The notes beneath the pieces were generated by a model, which had not been told where the DNA came from, made no database searches, and worked only from the letters and a program-made list of their open reading frames with translations. Shown piece by piece: positions 49,339-60,148 of a stretch of DNA of 64,000 bases. Each line of letters begins with the position of its first letter. The first letter of the stretch is position 1. The position numbers were made by a program, and so were the translations under genes. Source of the DNA: Agrobacterium cucumeris (GTDB taxonomy: Bacteria; Pseudomonadota; Alphaproteobacteria; Rhizobiales; Rhizobiaceae); NCBI RefSeq assembly GCF_030036535.1, contig NZ_CP080387.1, positions 620,001 through 684,000 of the forward strand. Reading direction: 5' to 3'.

Positions 49339-51531
49339 TCACCGCCGCGTCGCATCCTCCGCGCCGTCCCGCAGCGACGCATCCGCCACCTTCTGCGTCG
49401 TCACGCTCAACGCTGAAGCATCCTTCATCTTCTTGGCGATGGAGCGGATGACGCGTGTCGCCTCTGCTGAAAGCGAACGTGGGCGAGTGAGTGCCGGCAT
49501 GGCCGGTGTGCTGGCGGATGCGGATGCGACTTCTGCCGAGGGTTGCGGGCGCGCGCCCGTCGGCAGCGGGTTCTGGATGCCGGGGATCGGGCGCAGTTCC
49601 ATGCCCTGATGGGCGTAGTCCATCAGCCGTTTGTAGGTCATGGCGGGAAGCGCGCCGCCGGTCATGTTGTTCATCGGCGTGAACTCGTCATTGCCGAACC
49701 AGACGGCGGTCGTATAGTTGCCGGTAAAGCCCACATACCAGGCGTCGCGATAGGCCTGCGACGTGCCGGTCTTGCCGCCGGAGACGATGCCGTTATCCAG
49801 CGCGCCGCGCCGCGCCGTGCCCATCACCGGAATGGTCACCAGCATCTGGTTCATCTTCGAATTGGCGTCTTCGGAAAGCACCCGCTTGGCGGGCGGCTCG
49901 TCATGGCTGAAATCGTAGAGAACATTGCCCTCATAATCCATCACCTGCTCGATGCCGTGGCGGCGCGACTGCATGCCATCGGCCGGGAACACGGCATAGG
50001 CGGTGGCCTGATCGAGAACGGTGACTTCCGAAGTGCCGAGCGGAATGGTCTTGTCGCTGCGCAGTGGCGTGGCCACGCCCATGGCCTTGGCGGTATCGAC
50101 AATCACCTGCGTGCCGAGCACATCCTTGGCGAGGCGCACAGGCACGGTATTGTAGGATTTGGCGAGCGCCATCTGCAGCGTCACCTTGCCGGCATAAGAA
50201 CGGCCGTAATTCTGCGGCGACCAGCCGCGCCATGTCACCGGTGCGTCAGAAATCAGCGTTTCCGGCTTCATGCCCTTTTCCATGGCGGCCGAGTAGGTAT
50301 AGACCTTGAAGGAGGAGCCCGGCTGGCGAAGGGCTGCGGTGGCGCGGTTGAACTGGCTTTCGCCATAGTCACGGCCGCCGACCATGGCGCGCACGCCGCC
50401 GCCGTTTTCAATCATCACCATTGCGCCCTGCTTGACGCGGTAACCCTCGCCATATTCACGCAGCTCCATTTCCATCGCCTGTTCAGCCGCCTGCTGCAGG
50501 CCGGTATCGATGGTGGTGCGCACGACGACGGTGTGGTCCTTGAACTTGCCTTCGGCGGCCAGCCGCTGCACCTCGTCGAAGGCCCAGTCGAGGAAATAAT
50601 CCGGGGCCTTCACATCGGCGCGGTCGATGACGGTGGCCGGGTTGCGCCGCGCGCCGATCACCTGGCCCTCGGTCATCAGCCCGCTCTGCACCAGGTTGGA
50701 AAGCACGGTATTGGCGCGGGCGCGCGCCGCCGGCAGGTTGACATGCGGCGCATATTTGGCCGGCGCCTTGAACAGGCCGGCCAGAATGGCGGATTCCGAA
50801 AGCGTCACATCGGTCAGGTTCTTGCCGAAATAAAACTGCGCCGCCGCAGCAGCACCAAAGGTGCCGCCGCCCATATAGGCGCGGTCGAGATAAAGGCTGA
50901 GGATTTCCTTCTTCGACATGTTGCTCTCAAGCCAGAGCGCGAGGAAGGCTTCCTTGATCTTGCGCTCCAGCGAGCGCTCATTGGTGAGAAACAGGTTCTT
51001 GGCGAGCTGCTGCGTCAGCGTCGAGCCGCCCTGCACCACACCGCCGGCGCGGGCATTTTCGCTCATGGCGCGGGCAAGGCCGATGAAATCGATGCCGAAA
51101 TGATCGAAGAAACGCCGGTCTTCGGTCGCCAGAACCGCCTTGATGAAATGATCAGGCATCTGGTCGATCGGCACGCTGTCTTCATGGATGATGCCGCGAT
51201 GGCCGATGGTGTTGCCGTAACGGTCAAGGAAGGTGACGGCGAAATCGCCGCGATAACGCCAGTCCTTCTTGGTCTCTTCGAAAGCGGGCATGGCCAGCGC
51301 CAGAAGCACGACTGCACCTGCGGTTCCGAAGGTCAGCGCATCACAGGTCAGGTTGACGACAAGTTTCTTCCAGCCGCGCACATGCAATTTGCGCGAGGCG
51401 ATGGTGACGTCTTCCCAGAAATCCACCAGCCGCGCCGCAGCCGTCCACAGGCCGCTATCGATAAAGCTATCGATCCGGAGCAGGATATGCCGCTTTTTGC
51501 GGCCGTTTTTATCGTCTTTTTCTTCCTGCAC
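49339..51531 (-). CDS. Class A penicillin-binding protein (PBP1-type), glycosyltransferase plus transpeptidase
   Basis: A 730-residue peptidoglycan synthase. After a cytoplasmic segment of about 63 residues comes one membrane helix (about 64-84). The GT51 domain has the catalytic E in VLATEDRRFFDHFGID and GGSTLTQQLAKNLFL. The transpeptidase domain shows SSFK (active-site Ser), SYNT and KTGTS. A Ser/Ala/Pro-rich tail follows. It could be the PBP1b2-like protein of A. tumefaciens, judging from its place near ros. GTG at 51531 is the start; no stronger alternative is seen. Nearest family B repeat lies past its 3' end. Confidence 0.92.
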   Translation of the reverse strand: MQEEKDDKNGRKKRHILLRIDSFIDSGLWTAAARLVDFWEDVTIASRKLHVRGWKKLVVNLTCDALTFGTAGAVVLLALAMPAFEETKKDWRYRGDFAVTFLDRYGNTIGHRGIIHEDSVPIDQMPDHFIKAVLATEDRRFFDHFGIDFIGLARAMSENARAGGVVQGGSTLTQQLAKNLFLTNERSLERKIKEAFLALWLESNMSKKEILSLYLDRAYMGGGTFGAAAAAQFYFGKNLTDVTLSESAILAGLFKAPAKYAPHVNLPAARARANTVLSNLVQSGLMTEGQVIGARRNPATVIDRADVKAPDYFLDWAFDEVQRLAAEGKFKDHTVVVRTTIDTGLQQAAEQAMEMELREYGEGYRVKQGAMVMIENGGGVRAMVGGRDYGESQFNRATAALRQPGSSFKVYTYSAAMEKGMKPETLISDAPVTWRGWSPQNYGRSYAGKVTLQMALAKSYNTVPVRLAKDVLGTQVIVDTAKAMGVATPLRSDKTIPLGTSEVTVLDQATAYAVFPADGMQSRRHGIEQVMDYEGNVLYDFSHDEPPAKRVLSEDANSKMNQMLVTIPVMGTARRGALDNGIVSGGKTGTSQAYRDAWYVGFTGNYTTAVWFGNDEFTPMNNMTGGALPAMTYKRLMDYAHQGMELRPIPGIQNPLPTGARPQPSAEVASASASTPAMPALTRPRSLSAEATRVIRSIAKKMKDASALSVTTQKVADASLRDGAEDATRR

Positions 51532-51787
51532 CTGGCGATGTTTTCCTGTTCAACGCAACGCGGCCCGTCGATATGCCTGCCCGATATTCCCGCTCCAACC
51601 CATTCCCGACGCAAAAGCGTGGCATGGTTATGTCGGAATTGCTTGACGTGGCGACTTCTTGCGGGCCAATGACCCTCAGCCGCCGCCAATATGCTAAAAT
51701 ATCGTACAAACCAGCCCTTGGCGATACGATATAAAGGATTAGGGACCGGTTAAACACTCCCGTCCAAGAGATCAAAATGAAACGGAA

Positions 51788-52288
51788 ATGTTAACGATGA
51801 ATGACGCGCCGTTCTGGAAAACCAAATCGCTCACCGAGATGACCGGCGAGGAATGGGAAAGCCTGTGCGACGGCTGCGGCCTGTGCTGTCTCAACAAGCT
51901 GGAAGACTGGGACACCGGCGAAGTGGTGTTCACCTCGGTACGCTGTGTGCTGCTTGACGGTGAAAGCTGTCGATGCTCCGATTACGAAAACCGCCGCGCC
52001 ACGGTGCCGGACTGTATCCAGCTTGACCTGAAGAAGGTGCATGAGATCGGCTGGCTGCCGCCCACCTGCGCCTATGCGCTGGTGCGTGACGGCAAGGATC
52101 TGTACTGGTGGCACTATCTCGTCTCCGGCGACACGGACACGGTGCATCAGGCCGGCATTTCGGCACGCGGCAGAACCGTCAGCGAGGCCGATGTGGATGT
52201 TGACGACTTCGAGGATTATGTGGTCGATTGGCCCCTGACAGTGGGTGAGAGGGCAGGCGAAAAGGAACGGACTTCACGGAAAGTGTGA
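51788..52288 (+). CDS. YcgN/UPF0260-family cysteine-cluster protein
   Basis: A 166-residue soluble protein with a conserved Cys pattern: [12 protein letters not shown] at about 28-39, [15 protein letters not shown] at about 52-66, and later VPDC and PPTCAY. This arrangement is the UPF0260/YkgJ-type zinc or iron cluster-binding motif. The reaction is unknown. Two in-frame starts (51788 and 51797) exist; neither has a strong ribosome site. It stands alone, divergent from the penicillin-binding-protein gene. Confidence 0.85.
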   Translation: MLTMNDAPFWKTKSLTEMTGEEWESLCDGCGLCCLNKLEDWDTGEVVFTSVRCVLLDGESCRCSDYENRRATVPDCIQLDLKKVHEIGWLPPTCAYALVRDGKDLYWWHYLVSGDTDTVHQAGISARGRTVSEADVDVDDFEDYVVDWPLTVGERAGEKERTSRKV

Positions 52289-52412
52289 TTTTTCGTTTTG
52301 GTCCTATTCCTGCCCCATCAGTCACCTAAGGCATATCGCCCGAAAGTGTTTTGCGGTTTCGGGAAAACGATACGCCTCAAACAATGACCGCTCTCACCAT
52401 TCAGGCAAATGA

Positions 52413-53270
<858 letters not shown>

Positions 53271-53313
53271 GAACGGCACGCCCGGAATGCCCTGGAAAAA
53301 AGGACATCAGGAA

Positions 53314-53922
53314 ATGTCGAACGCCTCCCGCGATGTCATCGGGCTTTATACCGAACACGGCGCTGATTTCGACAGGGAGCGCGGCCGGTCCCTTGGCGAA
53401 AAACCATGGCTGGACAGGTTCATCTCGCTTTTGCCCGGCGGCGGTTCCATTCTCGATATCGGCTGCGGTTCCGGCGAACCGATTGCCGGCTATTTCATCA
53501 CCAACGGCTATGACGTCACGGGCATCGACGCGTCCCTGCCGCTGATCGAACTTTGCCGCAGCCGGTTTCCGGAAAATCTCTGGGCGGTTACCGATATGCG
53601 CGAGCTGGCTCTCGGTCGCCGTTTTGACGGTTTGATCGCCTGGCACAGTTTTTTCCACCTGAAGCCCGTAGATCAACGCCTGATGTTCGGCATTTTCCGC
53701 CAGCACGCCAATGACGGTGCGGCCCTGATGTTTACGGCCGGGCCGGGACAGGGCGAAGCGATAGGCACGTTTCACGGCAAGCCGCTTTATCATGCCAGCC
53801 TTGCACGCGAAGATTATGAGAGCCTGCTCGCCGCAAATGGGTTCCGGCTTCTCGATCACACGGTCAATGACCCGCAATGTGGTGGGGCAACGGTTTATCT
53901 CGCCAGACGCGTAGCGGCCTGA
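53314..53922 (+). CDS. Class I SAM-dependent methyltransferase
   Basis: A 202-residue methyltransferase. Motif I is GGGSILDIGCGSGEPIAGYF, motif II FDGLIAWHSFFHLKP. Such proteins are often tellurite-resistance or ubiquinone-type small methyltransferases; the substrate here is unknown. The start at 53314 has an AGGA-containing site; an in-frame ATG at 53287 is possible. It may be co-transcribed with the beta-lactamase gene. Confidence 0.83.
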   Translation: MSNASRDVIGLYTEHGADFDRERGRSLGEKPWLDRFISLLPGGGSILDIGCGSGEPIAGYFITNGYDVTGIDASLPLIELCRSRFPENLWAVTDMRELALGRRFDGLIAWHSFFHLKPVDQRLMFGIFRQHANDGAALMFTAGPGQGEAIGTFHGKPLYHASLAREDYESLLAANGFRLLDHTVNDPQCGGATVYLARRVAA

Positions 53923-54031
53923 GAGGCGAACGCGCGGTTACCGGACACAAAGGTAAACGACGGAAATCCCTGCTTTTATGGCTGGTGCCAGTGCTCACGA
54001 TTGTGTGTTCAACAAAAAGCTTGCCCACACC

Positions 54032-54062
54032 TTGACCTTCCCATCATGGGAAGCCCTACATA
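54032..54062 (+). promoter_or_regulatory. HmrR/CueR-type copper promoter of actP
   Basis: -35 TTGACC (54032-54037) and -10 TACATA (54057-54062) are 19 bp apart, the overlong spacing of MerR-family promoters. The spacer contains a perfect inverted repeat, CTTCCCAT (54037-54044) and ATGGGAAG (54046-54053). The regulator gene is the second gene of this operon. Confidence 0.88.
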
Positions 54063-54084
54063 GGGTCTCGAAAGGGGATTTCCC

Positions 54085-56694
54085 ATGAACGAGACAGTCA
54101 GACACGCCCATTCGAACCAACCGGTTTCCATTCCCGTGGAAGGCATGACCTGCGCGTCATGCGTGCGGCGCGTGGAAACGGCCGCGGCCAAGGTGCCGGG
54201 CGTTGCCTCAAGCTCGGTGAACTTCGCCACGAAGAAGCTCACCGTCGAGCCCGCCGAGGGCTTTTCTGCCAGGACGCTCGGTGCCGCCATCAAGAAGGTC
54301 GGTTACAATATCGCACCGGACCGGCATGAATTTGCCGTCGAAGGCCTGCGCAACGATTCGGATGCCGGGCGGTTGAAAACCATTCTGGACGCCGTCGCCA
54401 CCACCGTCGATGTGAAGGTGGACGCTGCTGCCGGCAAGGTGGCGGTGGAAACCATCGGTGGCCGGCGTGAGCGGGATGCGCTGGTGGAAACGGCAAAGCT
54501 CGCCGGCTTTGCGCTGACGACGCGCAAGCCGCACGATCATTCCGCCCATCAAGACTCCAACCAGCACCAAAGCCAACACCAAAGCCAGCACCATGGACAT
54601 CATCAGGGCCACAGCCAGATGGCGATGGCCGGCGAAAGCGGCGGCCATGACCATATGCAACATGCCGGTGAGGAGGGCGCGCTGAAACGCGACCTGACGA
54701 TTGCCGCCATCCTGACCGCACCGCTTTTCGTGCTGGAAATGGGCGGCCATCTCTATGAGCCGATGCATCACTGGCTGATGGGCATCATCGAGACGCAGAA
54801 CCTCTATTACATCTATTTCGTGCTGGCGACGGCGGTGATTTTCGGGCCGGGCCTGCGCTTCCTCAAGACCGGTTTTCCCGCACTTTTGCGCGGCGCGCCG
54901 GAAATGAACTCGCTGGTGGCGCTGGGTGTCACGGCGGCCTATCTCTATTCGGTTGTTGCAACCTTCGCGCCCGATCTGCTGCCGGCAGAGGCGCAATTCG
55001 TCTACTACGAGGCGGCCACCGTTATCGTGACGCTGATCCTCACCGGGCGGCTTCTCGAAGCCCGCGCCAGCGGCCGTACGGGAGACGCCATCCGCAAGCT
55101 GATGAGCCTGCAGGCAAAGACCGCCCGGGTGGAGCGCGGCGGTGCGACCATCGATATTTCTCCTGACGATCTGGTGACGGGCGATATCGTCGTCATCCGT
55201 CCCGGCGAAAGGCTGGCGGTGGATGGCGAAGTCGTCGAAGGCTCGTCCTATGTCGATGAGTCCATGATATCGGGCGAACCCGTGCCGGTGGAAAAGACGG
55301 TCGGCGCAGCGGTCGTCGGCGGCACCATCAACAAGACCGGTGCCTTCAAGTTCAGGGCAACCAAGGTCGGCGCGGATACCATGCTGTCGCAGATCATCCG
55401 CATGGTGGAGGAGGCGCAAGGCTCCAAGCTGCCGATCCAACTGCTGGTCGACCGCGTCACCGCGCTGTTCGTGCCCGTTGTCATTGCGATTGCGGTGCTG
55501 ACCTTCATCGTCTGGGCGATCTTCGGTCCTGAGCCCGCCTATACTTTCGCGCTGGTCAATGCGGTCGCGGTACTTATCATCGCCTGCCCCTGCGCCATGG
55601 GTCTCGCCACGCCGACCTCAATCATGGTCGGCACCGGCCGGGCAGCGGAGCTGGGTGTGCTGTTCCGCAAGGGGCAGGCCCTGCAGGAACTGCGCTCGGC
55701 TGAGATCGTCGTGGTCGACAAGACCGGCACTGTGACCAAGGGCCGCCCGGAACTGACCGATCTGGTGGTGGCGGAAGGGTTTGCCGATAACGAAGTGCTG
55801 GCGCTCGTCGCCGCCGTCGAGGGCCGTTCGGAACATCCGATTGCCGAAGCCATCGTCCGGGCTGCGGAAGAAAAGAAGGTTGCGACCCCTGCAGGACTAG
55901 AACCTGCGACCGTCGAGAACTTCGAAAGCGTCACGGGTTATGGCATCGCCGCCACCGTCAATGGCCGCAGGGTCGAAGTCGGCGCAGATCGGTTCATGGC
56001 CAAACTCGGCCATTCCGTGGAGATTTTCGCTGAAGCCGCCGCAAGGCTGGGTGACGAGGGCAAGACGCCGCTTTATGCCGCCATCGACGGCAGGCTGGCG
56101 GCTGCGATTGCCGTCGCCGATCCGCTGAAACCCTCGAGTGTCACTGCGATCAAAGCGTTGCAGGCGATGGGTATCGAAGTGGCGATGGTGACGGGCGACA
56201 ATGAACGCACGGCCAACGCCATCGCCCGGCAGGTCGGCATCTCCCGCGTGGTGGCGGAAGTGCTGCCCGAAGGCAAGGTGAAGGCGATCCACGAAATGCG
56301 CGCCGGCGGCAAGGTGCTGGCCTTCGTTGGCGACGGCATCAATGACGCGCCGGCACTGGCCGAGGCCGATATCGGCATCGCCGTCGGCACGGGTACGGAT
56401 GTCGCCATCGAAAGTGCCGATGTGGTGTTGGTTGGCGGTGATCTTCTGGGGGCGGTCAATGCCATCGAGATGAGCCGGGCGACCATGCGCAACATCAAGG
56501 AAAACCTGTTCTGGGCCTTCGGTTATAACGTGGCGCTGATACCGGTCGCGGCGGGCGTGCTTTATCCCGCCTTTGGCATCACGCTGTCGCCGATGATCGG
56601 CGCGGGCGCGATGGCTCTGTCCAGCGTCTTCGTTCTTGCCAATGCGCTGCGGTTGAAACGGGCGAAGGTCGCTCACAGGGAGGTGACGTCGTGA
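54085..56694 (+). CDS. actP: Copper-exporting P1B-type ATPase (ActP/CopA)
   Basis: An 869-residue inner-membrane copper exporter. The N-terminal metal domain has GMTCASC (C23, C26). A second, HMA-like domain (about 75-150) lacks the CxxC, so only one metal domain should bind copper. A His/Gln-rich linker (about 158-200) precedes the membrane part. CPC in [14 protein letters not shown] (phosphorylation), the HP motif in RSEHPIAE, and [10 protein letters not shown] are intact. Eight helices are expected. It overlaps the regulator gene by four bases. Confidence 0.95.
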   Translation: MNETVRHAHSNQPVSIPVEGMTCASCVRRVETAAAKVPGVASSSVNFATKKLTVEPAEGFSARTLGAAIKKVGYNIAPDRHEFAVEGLRNDSDAGRLKTILDAVATTVDVKVDAAAGKVAVETIGGRRERDALVETAKLAGFALTTRKPHDHSAHQDSNQHQSQHQSQHHGHHQGHSQMAMAGESGGHDHMQHAGEEGALKRDLTIAAILTAPLFVLEMGGHLYEPMHHWLMGIIETQNLYYIYFVLATAVIFGPGLRFLKTGFPALLRGAPEMNSLVALGVTAAYLYSVVATFAPDLLPAEAQFVYYEAATVIVTLILTGRLLEARASGRTGDAIRKLMSLQAKTARVERGGATIDISPDDLVTGDIVVIRPGERLAVDGEVVEGSSYVDESMISGEPVPVEKTVGAAVVGGTINKTGAFKFRATKVGADTMLSQIIRMVEEAQGSKLPIQLLVDRVTALFVPVVIAIAVLTFIVWAIFGPEPAYTFALVNAVAVLIIACPCAMGLATPTSIMVGTGRAAELGVLFRKGQALQELRSAEIVVVDKTGTVTKGRPELTDLVVAEGFADNEVLALVAAVEGRSEHPIAEAIVRAAEEKKVATPAGLEPATVENFESVTGYGIAATVNGRRVEVGADRFMAKLGHSVEIFAEAAARLGDEGKTPLYAAIDGRLAAAIAVADPLKPSSVTAIKALQAMGIEVAMVTGDNERTANAIARQVGISRVVAEVLPEGKVKAIHEMRAGGKVLAFVGDGINDAPALAEADIGIAVGTGTDVAIESADVVLVGGDLLGAVNAIEMSRATMRNIKENLFWAFGYNVALIPVAAGVLYPAFGITLSPMIGAGAMALSSVFVLANALRLKRAKVAHREVTS

Positions 56695-57113
56695 ATATCG
56701 GCCAGGCATCGGAAGCATCGGGCGTTTCCGCCAAGATGATCCGTTATTACGAGCAGATCGGCCTCATCACCCCCGCCGCCCGCACCGGCAATAATTACCG
56801 GGTCTATGGCGAGCAGGACGTGCACAATCTGCGCTTCATCAAACGGGCGCGCACGCTCGGTTTCTCGCTGGAAGAAACCGAGACGCTGCTGAAACTCTGG
56901 CAGGACAAGAGCCGTGAGAGTTCGGCGGTGAAGGAGATCGCGCTCGTCCATATCGCCGATCTCGAGCAGAAGATCGCCGAGATGAAGAGCATGGTGAAGA
57001 CGCTGTCCCATCTCGCCCATTGCTGCGGCGGCGATAACCGGCCCGATTGCCCCATCCTCGATGATCTCGCCGGCGCTGAAAAGAGCGTCGGCGAGCAGGT
57101 AAGAACCCACTGA
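56691..57113 (+). CDS. hmrR: HmrR/CueR, MerR-family copper-responsive activator
   Basis: A 140-residue activator with HTH ([24 protein letters not shown]). The metal loop has C112 and C120, as in E. coli CueR, with an extra C111 ([14 protein letters not shown]), the form that binds Cu(I), Ag(I) or Au(I). The GTG start overlaps the actP stop (GTGA), with AGGGAGG upstream. It should activate the promoter at 54032 and so its own expression. Confidence 0.94.
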   Translation: MNIGQASEASGVSAKMIRYYEQIGLITPAARTGNNYRVYGEQDVHNLRFIKRARTLGFSLEETETLLKLWQDKSRESSAVKEIALVHIADLEQKIAEMKSMVKTLSHLAHCCGGDNRPDCPILDDLAGAEKSVGEQVRTH

Positions 57114-57168
57114 ACTGCAATGACAGCCGGCGCGACCATATCGCTACCGGTCAAAAGGAGAAAAAACC

Positions 57169-57369
57169 ATGACTGCAACCACCTTCCTCGTGTCAGACAT
57201 GACCTGCGGCCATTGTGAAAAGACCCTGCGCGGCGCTCTCGCTGACGTGCTGCCCGACGCGTCTGTCAGCATCGATCTCGCCACCCACAAACTCACGGTG
57301 ACGGGCGACGCCGCAACGGCGGAAGCAGCGATCCGCGATGCCGGTTATTCGCCGGAACGGGTGGGCTGA
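57169..57369 (+). CDS. copZ: Copper chaperone CopZ-like protein
   Basis: A 66-residue HMA-domain protein with DMTCGHCEKTL (C13, C16) for Cu(I). It carries copper to ActP in the cytoplasm. It follows hmrR by 55 bp in the same direction and has an AAAAGGAGAAA site, so it completes the copper-efflux unit. Confidence 0.93.
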   Translation: MTATTFLVSDMTCGHCEKTLRGALADVLPDASVSIDLATHKLTVTGDAATAEAAIRDAGYSPERVG

Positions 57370-57392
57370 AAGGCATTGTTGCTGGAATGAAT

Positions 57393-57428
57393 ATGGAGGG
57401 TGTGCTACTGAGTAGCATCACCCTCCAT
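57393..57428. promoter_or_regulatory. Large inverted repeat before parDE, probable antitoxin operator
   Basis: ATGGAGGGTGTGCTACT (57393-57409) and AGTAGCATCACCCTCCAT (57411-57428) are complementary with one extra base. It ends 17 bp before the parD start. ParD-type ribbon-helix-helix antitoxins bind such palindromes to repress their operon. Confidence 0.7.
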
Positions 57429-57445
57429 GCAAAAGGAGTGCCGCA

Positions 57446-57715
57446 ATGTCCGTCAAGGCATCCGTATCCATTTCCGATCAGCAGGATAGCTTCGCCCGCC
57501 GGCTGGTTGAGGAGGGGCGTTATGCCAGCCTCAGCGCTGTGGTCCAGCGCGGGCTGGAACTGCTTCGGCAGGAAACCGAACTAAAGGACGCCGAAATCGC
57601 GGCGCTTCGTGACTTGCTGGCTGAACGCGGGCAGGGGGAGTTCATCTCCGTGGAGGATGGCAAGGACAGAACCGCGGCCATGATCGCGGCCAAAAAGGCC
57701 GGCTATGGCCTTTAA
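57446..57715 (+). CDS. parD: ParD-type antitoxin (ribbon-helix-helix)
   Basis: An 89-residue protein. The N-terminal VKASVSISDQQDSFARRLVEEGRYASLSAVVQRGLELLRQE matches the ParD antitoxin family (S-Q...F....V..G.Y.S.SEVVR.GLR.L). Its C-terminus should wrap the toxin. It overlaps parE by 11 bases, and a large palindrome precedes it. AAAAGGAG is the ribosome site. Confidence 0.9.
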   Translation: MSVKASVSISDQQDSFARRLVEEGRYASLSAVVQRGLELLRQETELKDAEIAALRDLLAERGQGEFISVEDGKDRTAAMIAAKKAGYGL

Positions 57716-58046
57716 GGTCCTGCGTTCGACACAGACGGACAAGGACCTCGGTCTCATTCTCGACCATCTCGTCCAGTCCTATCTCGATCTTGGCGATGCT
57801 TTGCCGGCCGCATTCACGCGGGCGGCGCGACGGGTGGGATCGATTGAGGCGGATATGGACGCTCTTCACAAAGCGCCGTTTCAGGGAACGCTGACACCAG
57901 AATTGCTACCCGGCCTTCGCCGGGTAACGAAAAATCAGGCAGTTTTTTATTTCGATGTCGATGAGGGCGAAAAGACCGTGCGTATTCTTGCCGTCTTCTT
58001 CGGCGGGCAGGACCATCAGCGCCATATGCTCAAGCGCCTTGCATAA
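57705..58046 (+). CDS. parE: ParE-type toxin
   Basis: A 113-residue RelE/ParE-superfamily toxin. It starts MAFKVLRSTQTDKDLGLILDHL and ends with the basic FGGQDHQRHMLKRLA. Classical ParE poisons DNA gyrase, though other targets exist. Overlap with parD (start inside the antitoxin end) gives coupled translation. Some family residues differ, so it may be a divergent member. Confidence 0.87.
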   Translation: MAFKVLRSTQTDKDLGLILDHLVQSYLDLGDALPAAFTRAARRVGSIEADMDALHKAPFQGTLTPELLPGLRRVTKNQAVFYFDVDEGEKTVRILAVFFGGQDHQRHMLKRLA

Positions 58047-58063
58047 GGCTCCGGCAGCCCGGG

Positions 58064-58312
58064 TCAAACCTCGTCGAACGCCCCGCCTTCCCGCGAGGGA
58101 TTGCGGTTGATCACCCGTTCTTCCGCATCGTCGGGAAGGGCCTCGTCGCTTTCCTGATAGGGGTCATCCTCGCTCTCGGCCTCTTCCTCCTCGATTTCCT
58201 GTTCGATGGATTGCGGGATTTCTCCCTTGGCCGGAAGCGCATCGACGTCGAGATCGAGCAGATCCTCGTCCATGGCGTCTTCGTTGAGCGGCATGATTTT
58301 CTTGCGGTCCAT
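58064..58312 (-). CDS. Highly acidic small protein of unknown function
   Basis: An 82-residue protein with a basic start (MDRKKIMPL) and a very acidic body; residues about 15-60 are mostly Glu and Asp, with EQEIEEEEAESEDDP. It is probably disordered. It could be a nucleic-acid mimic or binding partner, but nothing firm can be said. It is convergent with parE, ending 18 bp from it. Confidence 0.55.
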   Translation of the reverse strand: MDRKKIMPLNEDAMDEDLLDLDVDALPAKGEIPQSIEQEIEEEEAESEDDPYQESDEALPDDAEERVINRNPSREGGAFDEV

Positions 58313-58478
58313 GACGATATCCTTTCTATCGGTTCTTCAGCAAACGGCCGGGCGGGGGCGGGGTTCCTGCCGGCAGCCAATTCCTTCAAAGCAAATTGCG
58401 TGAAAAGCCGTCTTGACCTCAATGGTGCTTGAGGTTCTAGTTTGCCCGCCGTATCGCAAAAATGGAAAGGATACGGCT

Positions 58479-59876
58479 TTGACGAGTGTGGAAATGACGG
58501 AGAAAAACGGCTGGGGCGAATTACTGAGCGGAGCGAACCTCTCGCTTCTGACCGTCATTTCCTCCGGTATCGGCCTGCATGCCTTCAACCAGTTCGCGGT
58601 GGTGACGGCCTTGCCTGTCGCCGTCAACGAAATTGGCGGTGCTGCCTATTACAGCTGGGCCTATAGTCTCTATTTCGTTGGTTCCGTGGCGGGCGGTGTT
58701 ACCGCCGTGCTGTTTCGGGAGCGTTTTGGCGCCCGCGCCGTTTTGCTTCTGTGCTGCCTGATCTTTTCTTTCGGTTCGATTCTCTCCGCAATCGCCGGGG
58801 ATTTCTTATGGGTGGTCGTCGGCCGGGCGTTGCAGGGGCTGGCCGACGGGTTGATCGTGGCGGTGTGCTACAGCCTTATACCGGCCGGTTTTCGCTCCGG
58901 CCTGTTGCCGAAGGTCTTTGCCATAGAGGCGGCGATCTGGGCGGTCGCGTCCTTTATCGGCCCGCTGACCGGCGGTTTCGCTACCGAACACCTGTCCTGG
59001 CGCGCCACCTTCCTGCTGTCGGCGCCGCTGATCGTGCTGCTGCTGGCTTACACGACCGTCGCCGTTTCCGCCGAGCGTCCGGTGGCGGCGACGCGCAAAC
59101 CATTTGTGCCGTTGGTTCTGTGCCTCGTTGGCGCACTTGCCTTTTCGGCGCCTTCCGCCTTCGAGGATGCGAGCCTGCGGGCAATCTCGCTACTGATAGG
59201 TGCTGCGCTGTTATGGGCCTCGCTGCAGGTGGGCATCCGGCCTTCTTCCGGCCTGTTCCCGAAAGATTCCTTCCGGTTGAAGACGGTGCTGGGCAGCGGT
59301 TTCTGGGTATTGTTCCTGATGTCCTATGCCCATGCGCTGGGCAGCGTCTATCTCGCTTATGTCGCCATCAATCTGTGGCACTATGAGCCAACCTTCGCCG
59401 GTTTCATCGTGGTGACGATGCCGCTTGCCTGGAGCTTCGTGGCGATGCTGATCGGCAGCCTGCGCTCGATCCGCCTGAGAGAAATTTGCCTGCATTATGG
59501 CCCTTACCAGATGGTACCGGGCTGCGCCCTGCTGGGGCTGGGGCTTGCAAGCGGAAACTGGGGCGAAATGCTGCTCGGGCAAATCCTGATCGGGTCTGCC
59601 TTCGGCATGTCATGGGCCGGCATCAGCCAGGCCGCCATGGAGGCAGCACCGGAGGAAGAACGCAAGATGACGGGTGCATTGCTTCCCACGGTCGCGACGC
59701 TGGGGGCGGCGGCCGGTGCGGGTGCGAGCGGCACCGTCGCTGCCGCCACCGATCTCGTTGCGCAGATCGAGCGGGCGGATGTGACGATGCCGATGGCCTA
59801 TCTTTACGGGCTGGGTGCCGCCGTCTCACTCATTGCGCTCCTTACCGCCCGCGGGCTGCGAAGCGCACGCGGCTGA
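58479..59876 (+). CDS. MFS-type multidrug/solute transporter
   Basis: A 465-residue inner-membrane transporter with about 14 hydrophobic segments. The motif FRERFGARAVLLLCCLIFSFGS matches the MFS loop 2-3 signature (G.L.D..GR/K...) loosely, and GRALQGLADGLIVAVCYSLIPAGFRS resembles motif C of drug:H+ antiporter families. Its substrate is unknown. The TTG at 58479 has AAAGG seven bases upstream and is preferred; ATG at 58494 is an option. Confidence 0.83.
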   Translation: MTSVEMTEKNGWGELLSGANLSLLTVISSGIGLHAFNQFAVVTALPVAVNEIGGAAYYSWAYSLYFVGSVAGGVTAVLFRERFGARAVLLLCCLIFSFGSILSAIAGDFLWVVVGRALQGLADGLIVAVCYSLIPAGFRSGLLPKVFAIEAAIWAVASFIGPLTGGFATEHLSWRATFLLSAPLIVLLLAYTTVAVSAERPVAATRKPFVPLVLCLVGALAFSAPSAFEDASLRAISLLIGAALLWASLQVGIRPSSGLFPKDSFRLKTVLGSGFWVLFLMSYAHALGSVYLAYVAINLWHYEPTFAGFIVVTMPLAWSFVAMLIGSLRSIRLREICLHYGPYQMVPGCALLGLGLASGNWGEMLLGQILIGSAFGMSWAGISQAAMEAAPEEERKMTGALLPTVATLGAAAGAGASGTVAAATDLVAQIERADVTMPMAYLYGLGAAVSLIALLTARGLRSARG

Positions 59877-59903
59877 GCACAGGTTCCGGGGAGGGCGAGG
59901 GGG

Positions 59904-60077
59904 CTAAGACTGCGTGGCGGCGATGGTGATCGCCGCCAGATAAACGACGAAGGACATGATGGCGATCGCGCCGATAATGACGACGATGCCTTTGCCGGCA
60001 CGTTTTTTCTCCGCCTTGTTTTCATTGGCTTCGGTCGGAAACAGAATGGGGTCGCTGGTATCGCGGATTTTGGTCAT
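59904..60077 (-). CDS. Small single-helix membrane protein
   Basis: A 57-residue protein with a polar, charged first half (TKIRDTSDPILFPTEANENK) and one C-terminal membrane helix (about 32-54). The start has a strong AAAAGGAGAAA site. It is convergent with the MFS gene, 27 bp from it. Family unknown. Confidence 0.65.
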   Translation of the reverse strand: MTKIRDTSDPILFPTEANENKAEKKRAGKGIVVIIGAIAIMSFVVYLAAITIAATQS

Positions 60078-60148
60078 GCCGTTTCTCCTTTTGGCGAACT
60101 GGTCGGCTGTTGCTGGTCTATCAACCGCCATATCCGCCAAAAGGTTCC

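Noticed and set aside
49543-51672. Long plus-strand frame opposite the penicillin-binding-protein gene
   Set aside because: Antisense shadow; translation is His/Arg-rich with no domain, while the other strand carries GT51 and transpeptidase motifs.
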